NCBI GenBank assembly: GCA_964617665.1
Contig: CAZUAH010000584.1
Span: forward strand, 1 to 8,674
Reading direction: 5' to 3'
DNA: 8,674 nt
From: JADHUC01 sp964617665
GTDB lineage: Bacteria > Planctomycetota > Planctomycetia > Pirellulales > Pirellulaceae
The position numbers were made by a program, and so were the translations under genes. Shown here piece by piece: positions 7,401 through 8,674 of the stretch. Position 1 is the first letter of the stretch, and the number at the start of each line of letters is the position of its first letter. Below the pieces are notes generated by a model. It was not told the DNA's origin. It searched no databases and saw only the letters and a list, made by a program, of their open reading frames with translations.

Positions 7401-8421
7401 GCACCGCGCCGGTTCGTGTCAATGCTGTCTCGTCACTCTCCACGCGTCGGGCCAAGCCGAAATCCATGATCACTGGCTCGCCACGCTGGTTGATGATGAC
7501 ATTGCTGGGTTTCAAGTCGCGGTGGACTACCCCACTGTCATGGGCGTCCTGCAGAGCCAATGCCAGCTTGCGAACCAGGGTAACCGTCCGCGGCACAGGC
7601 GTCGGTTTGCCCGGCTGGATTGCCTCGGACAACAGGTCGCCTTCGACGTAGGCCATGGTCATGTAATGAATGCCACGGATCTCGTCTACATCGTAGATGG
7701 GACATGCGTTTGGGTGCTCGATCGTCGCGGCGGCCCGCGCTTCCCGCTGAAACCTCTCGATGGACTCTGGGCCGTCACGATCAGAGAAATGCGGTACCTT
7801 TAGGGCTACTTGACGGTCAAGCTGCGTATCGTGGACCAGGTAGACCGCGCCCATACCACCTTGCCCCAGCTTCTTCAGAACACGGTAGCGGCCGAACGTT
7901 TCGGGCAGTTCCGTCGGCGTTTGCGGCAAAGGCCGGGTCGTGTCGACCCCCGCCCCAGGCCGCGAAGTGTCTCTTTCGGCCACAGGCGGCTGTTCGAACG
8001 AGAGCGGTGGGACAGATCGTTTGGCTGCAACTTGCTCTACCAGTTCGGCCAGTTCATCGGCTTGACAGGGAAAACGACTGGTGAACTTGCCAAGATCCGC
8101 CGTCTTACCAAACTGCCGGCGCACGTTGTATTCGGCCAAGATCAGGTCGACCGAAACGGAATTCGTGTCCCCCAGTTCCGGGAACCGTTTCAAGTAGGAT
8201 TCCAGAGTCAATCGGTGATCATGCTCCCATTGCCGCTCCAAGTCCACCTTTACCATCTCCGCAAGCGCCAACCGACGAAGCGGCTCTCCCCGATCCGGCA
8301 ACTTATCGGCGGCCCACGCGGCCAGAGCATCCTCGTGCCAGGTTTGGTCGAATTCGACGACCCAGGTTTCCAGCGTTTCACGATCGCCCTCGGAGAGTGC
8401 CAAAAGTCCCGGATTGGACAC
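4429..8421 (-). CDS. Receptor Ser/Thr protein kinase with duplicated C-terminal sensor-like module
   Basis: A 1330-residue membrane protein kinase. Order of parts: an N-terminal planctomycete-type region (1-140) with two related segments, LESYLKRFPEL (73-83) and LGKFTSRFP (110-118); a canonical Hanks kinase domain (about 177-443) with GQGGMGAV (186-193), catalytic-site Lys208 (VALK), HRDLKPSN (300-307), DFG (320-322) and PAYMSPE (344-350); a disordered linker (444-540); one membrane helix (about 545-563); two PEGA-like beta-rich segments (about 570-640 and 641-715); a Pro/Glu/Ala linker (716-770); and two tandem copies of a novel-looking module (771-1054 and 1055-1330). All key catalytic residues are present, so it should be active. 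Activation-loop Thr332, Thr335 and Thr337 are candidate autophosphorylation sites. By usual topology the kinase is cytoplasmic and the repeats are outside the cytoplasm. The start is a GTG with AAAGG 7 bases upstream. It follows a sigma-factor gene by 93 bp and precedes the FHA-kinase gene, which suggests one signalling operon. The ligand is unknown. Confidence 0.93.
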   Translation of the reverse strand: MSNPGLLALSEGDRETLETWVVEFDQTWHEDALAAWAADKLPDRGEPLRRLALAEMVKVDLERQWEHDHRLTLESYLKRFPELGDTNSVSVDLILAEYNVRRQFGKTADLGKFTSRFPCQADELAELVEQVAAKRSVPPLSFEQPPVAERDTSRPGAGVDTTRPLPQTPTELPETFGRYRVLKKLGQGGMGAVYLVHDTQLDRQVALKVPHFSDRDGPESIERFQREARAAATIEHPNACPIYDVDEIRGIHYMTMAYVEGDLLSEAIQPGKPTPVPRTVTLVRKLALALQDAHDSGVVHRDLKPSNVIINQRGEPVIMDFGLARRVESDETALTRTGAVLGTPAYMSPEQARGRGQEIDPRSDVYSLGVILYELLTGSRPFRGGLIEVLAQILSEEPEAPSTHLPGLDTHLETICLRAMAKRPEDRYGSMADLAAALAECLQPDGEPAVSQGSEPPVAAVPPTAPGEETYGLSEALQGLTGLLPEMDSSPSALGQDVDDSRPPRPSPKGRGEGAGKSATAQSVSRDTSRRGIWPAALRRVPRWAWIATGMAAAVLFGVILYVATNHGYVKIELSDPTVQVKVELDGEVIEIRGLGRPLRVRACEHELLVTGEDFETFNRSFIVKRGTEERLRITLVPKPAVYTVQIEPAHALLTGSGEGATIVGEGGTRTVTVADADGRKRVVLLASLKGYRDEERELHPSPGESRKIQIQLQPTLAPSAIAEPSEPTIDREEQDAHASPPPVAEPSMAVAGTPAVEPKLPTDEGSTDGSSPDPIVGVVRSRDGKEYHVCDINENALTLTDDDAIVKGTDPPEVTVSESSIKRLVFDDELLDGRWRRVTLFTWDHEEPIQLLAYSAVKTTLPPFTSELTVSYTDGVRRNRTIPLADVKELAFTERLSSRRNRGGTELKGSLTTRTGVKRPFERFGTYSDMSGEHFRFTDRRAMEDYVTPPRIGLELLEIERIVLGEFEKRTKKWRTDEDKERVDRCEWVNVTLLTREGKEISDLLLRLEGYNGGSHCTDEVAFEHADVHWEFPIRAIREIDIPRVEGDGSSEVSSPDPIVGVVRTRDGNEYQVHGINEYKLTLTDDEALAKGTDPPEVTVYDSSIKRLVIDDELLDGQWRRATLFTWGHETPIQLLAYSAVKTLHPFTNELAVTYTDGVQRSHTIPLADFKELAFEERLASRRNRGGTELKGSLTTRAGIKRPFERFGTYSDMSGEHFYFTKRSAMENYETSPVVKVDLVEIKQMILGDREKRTKKWRNDKGEERVSHCEWVGVKLLTRDGTEASDLVLQLEGIRLGDSHWLTDDVAFEQADVHWEFPVEAIKEIEISE
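4432..5259 (-). repeat. Tandem module copy 2 (C-terminal copy, residues 1055-1330)
   Basis: Direct repeat of 5260-6111. Both start with SSPDPIVGVVR and share long identical blocks such as DPPEVTV, PIQLLAYSAVKT, RRNRGGTELKGSLTTR and KRPFERFGTYSDMSGEHF. Protein identity is about three-quarters by eye, with one-residue gaps near 1145 and a two-residue difference near 1295. This copy runs to the end of the protein. At DNA level the same blocks match closely, including a 24-base identical run around 4787-4810, so the duplication is not ancient or is kept similar by conversion. Confidence 0.93.
5260..6111 (-). repeat. Tandem module copy 1 (residues 771-1054)
   Basis: First copy of the module in the receptor kinase, 852 bp (284 codons) before the second, so the duplication kept the frame. 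It ends in an 11-residue tail (PRVEGDGSSEV) that acts as the joint to copy 2 and resembles the DEGSTDG that precedes copy 1. The module appears to consist of four smaller beta-rich units (about 776-830, 836-893, 904-967 and 986-1043), whose ends read SIKRLVF, DVKELAF, EIERIVL and AIREIDI. I do not recognise the module as a named domain. Confidence 0.9.
6879..6915. repeat. REP-like palindrome inside the receptor-kinase coding sequence
   Basis: Perfect 10-base arms (CCCCCTCGCC at 6879-6888 and its complement at 6906-6915) enclose a 17-base loop. In the kinase frame the region reads RPPRPSPKGRGEGAG (residues 502-516). This is the typical look of a widespread intergenic palindromic repeat translated by chance ('SPKGRGE'). 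It falls in the disordered linker between kinase domain and membrane helix, where an insertion would be tolerated. Confidence 0.6.
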
Positions 8422-8428
8422 GTCGTTA

Positions 8429-8433
8429 CCTTT
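8429..8433 (-). promoter_or_regulatory. Shine-Dalgarno deciding the GTG start of the receptor kinase
   Basis: AAAGG (8433-8429 on the minus strand) lies 7 bases before the GTG at 8421-8419. The protein from this start begins MSNPGLLALSEGD, and the first later Met is at residue 56, inside the conserved N-terminal region, so the GTG is well supported. Confidence 0.6.
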
Positions 8434-8460
8434 CTGCGAAGTCGTCAGATATGCGTTTTC

Positions 8461-8475
8461 TTCCGCCCGGCGGAA
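8461..8475. repeat. 15-base palindrome between sigma-factor and kinase genes
   Basis: TTCCGCC and GGCGGAA flank a single central base. The site sits 40 bp before the kinase start and 39 bp after the sigma-factor stop. The tiny loop suggests a DNA-binding site for a dimer rather than a strong terminator, and no T-run follows on the minus strand. The role is unproven. Confidence 0.35.
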
Positions 8476-8514
8476 CGAGCTTCAGCATGTACATTGCGGC
8501 GAAACTCGCTTTTG

Positions 8515-8673
8515 TCACAATTTTTCAGATTTTTTCTCCAGCCTTTGCTGCAACAGCTCCAGAGCCCGGTAGACGGTCTGCCGCGAGACACCAAGCCGCC
8601 CGGCCACCTCTGCCACCGAGTCGGGTGCACCAAAGTTGCTATAGCGTAAATATTCCGATCGTTCGGGTTTTGT
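8515..8673 (-). CDS. C-terminal fragment of an ECF-type RNA polymerase sigma factor (5' end outside window)
   Basis: The last 52 codons and stop of a minus-strand gene. The fragment reads SVAEVAGRLGVSRQTVYRAL (residues 19-38 of the fragment) followed by ELLQQRLEKK. This is a helix-turn-helix matching sigma region 4, the part that reads the -35 element. It ends soon after this helix, as ECF sigma factors do. Sigma factors next to Ser/Thr kinase genes are common in planctomycetes, and the receptor kinase starts 93 bp downstream on the same strand, which supports the call. A different helix-turn-helix regulator cannot be excluded from 52 residues; the N-terminal sigma region 2 would be outside the window. 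Confidence 0.7.
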   Translation of the reverse strand, partial: TKPERSEYLRYSNFGAPDSVAEVAGRLGVSRQTVYRALELLQQRLEKKSEKL

Positions 8674-8674
8674 T

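Noticed and set aside
6795..7469. Plus-strand open frame of 224 codons
   Set aside because: It is antisense to the kinase domain, rich in Arg, Pro and Ser as expected of a shadow frame, and has no recognisable motif.
8445..8633. 62-codon minus-strand frame upstream of the receptor kinase
   Set aside because: It overlaps the sigma-factor tail in another frame; the helix-turn-helix reading is much stronger.
7810..8649. Plus-strand open frame of 279 codons opposite the receptor-kinase start
   Set aside because: It lies antisense to the conserved N-terminal and kinase regions and shows no domain, while the minus strand has all the kinase motifs. It is a shadow of high-GC codon use.

Overview
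The window looks like a piece of a planctomycete chromosome, probably Pirellulaceae-like (inference; no phylogenetic marker is present). GC content is moderate, near 57-58% by eye. The clearest sign is a very large receptor Ser/Thr kinase with an N-terminal extension carrying two 'L-x-x-[YF]-x-x-RFP' segments. It sits directly downstream of the tail of an ECF-type sigma factor, a gene pair typical of planctomycetes. There are no tRNA, rRNA, CRISPR, transposase or phage features.

Layout. The first 100 bases hold the C-terminal tail of an unrecognised plus-strand gene. It converges on a minus-strand thioredoxin gene (295-840), which has an intrinsic terminator at 181-221. The thioredoxin has an N-terminal membrane segment and also a well-formed internal start that would give a normal 112-residue cytosolic thioredoxin. 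A divergent 116-128 bp spacer separates it from a plus-strand gene (969-2789) for a secreted GH99/GH71-like glycosidase with a second, unassigned C-terminal domain. That gene converges on a minus-strand signalling cluster filling 2932-8674. In transcription order the cluster is the C-terminus of an ECF-like sigma factor (8673-8515), a 1330-residue membrane Ser/Thr kinase (8421-4429), and a 459-residue atypical kinase fused to an FHA domain (4311-2932).

The most notable structure is in the large kinase. Its predicted extracytoplasmic end consists of two tandem copies of a roughly 276-284 residue module, about three-quarters identical by eye and still clearly alike at DNA level. Each copy seems to be built from four smaller units of about 60-75 residues that end in a similar 'hydrophobic-K/E-x-hydrophobic-x-hydrophobic' strand, so eight units in all. 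The cytoplasmic linker before the membrane helix contains a palindromic, REP-like sequence translated in frame.

Working model (inference): the repeat region senses something outside the cytoplasm or on a protein partner, the canonical kinase domain signals inward, the FHA protein reads phosphothreonine, and the sigma factor changes transcription. Nothing in the sequence ties the thioredoxin or the glycosidase to this pathway.
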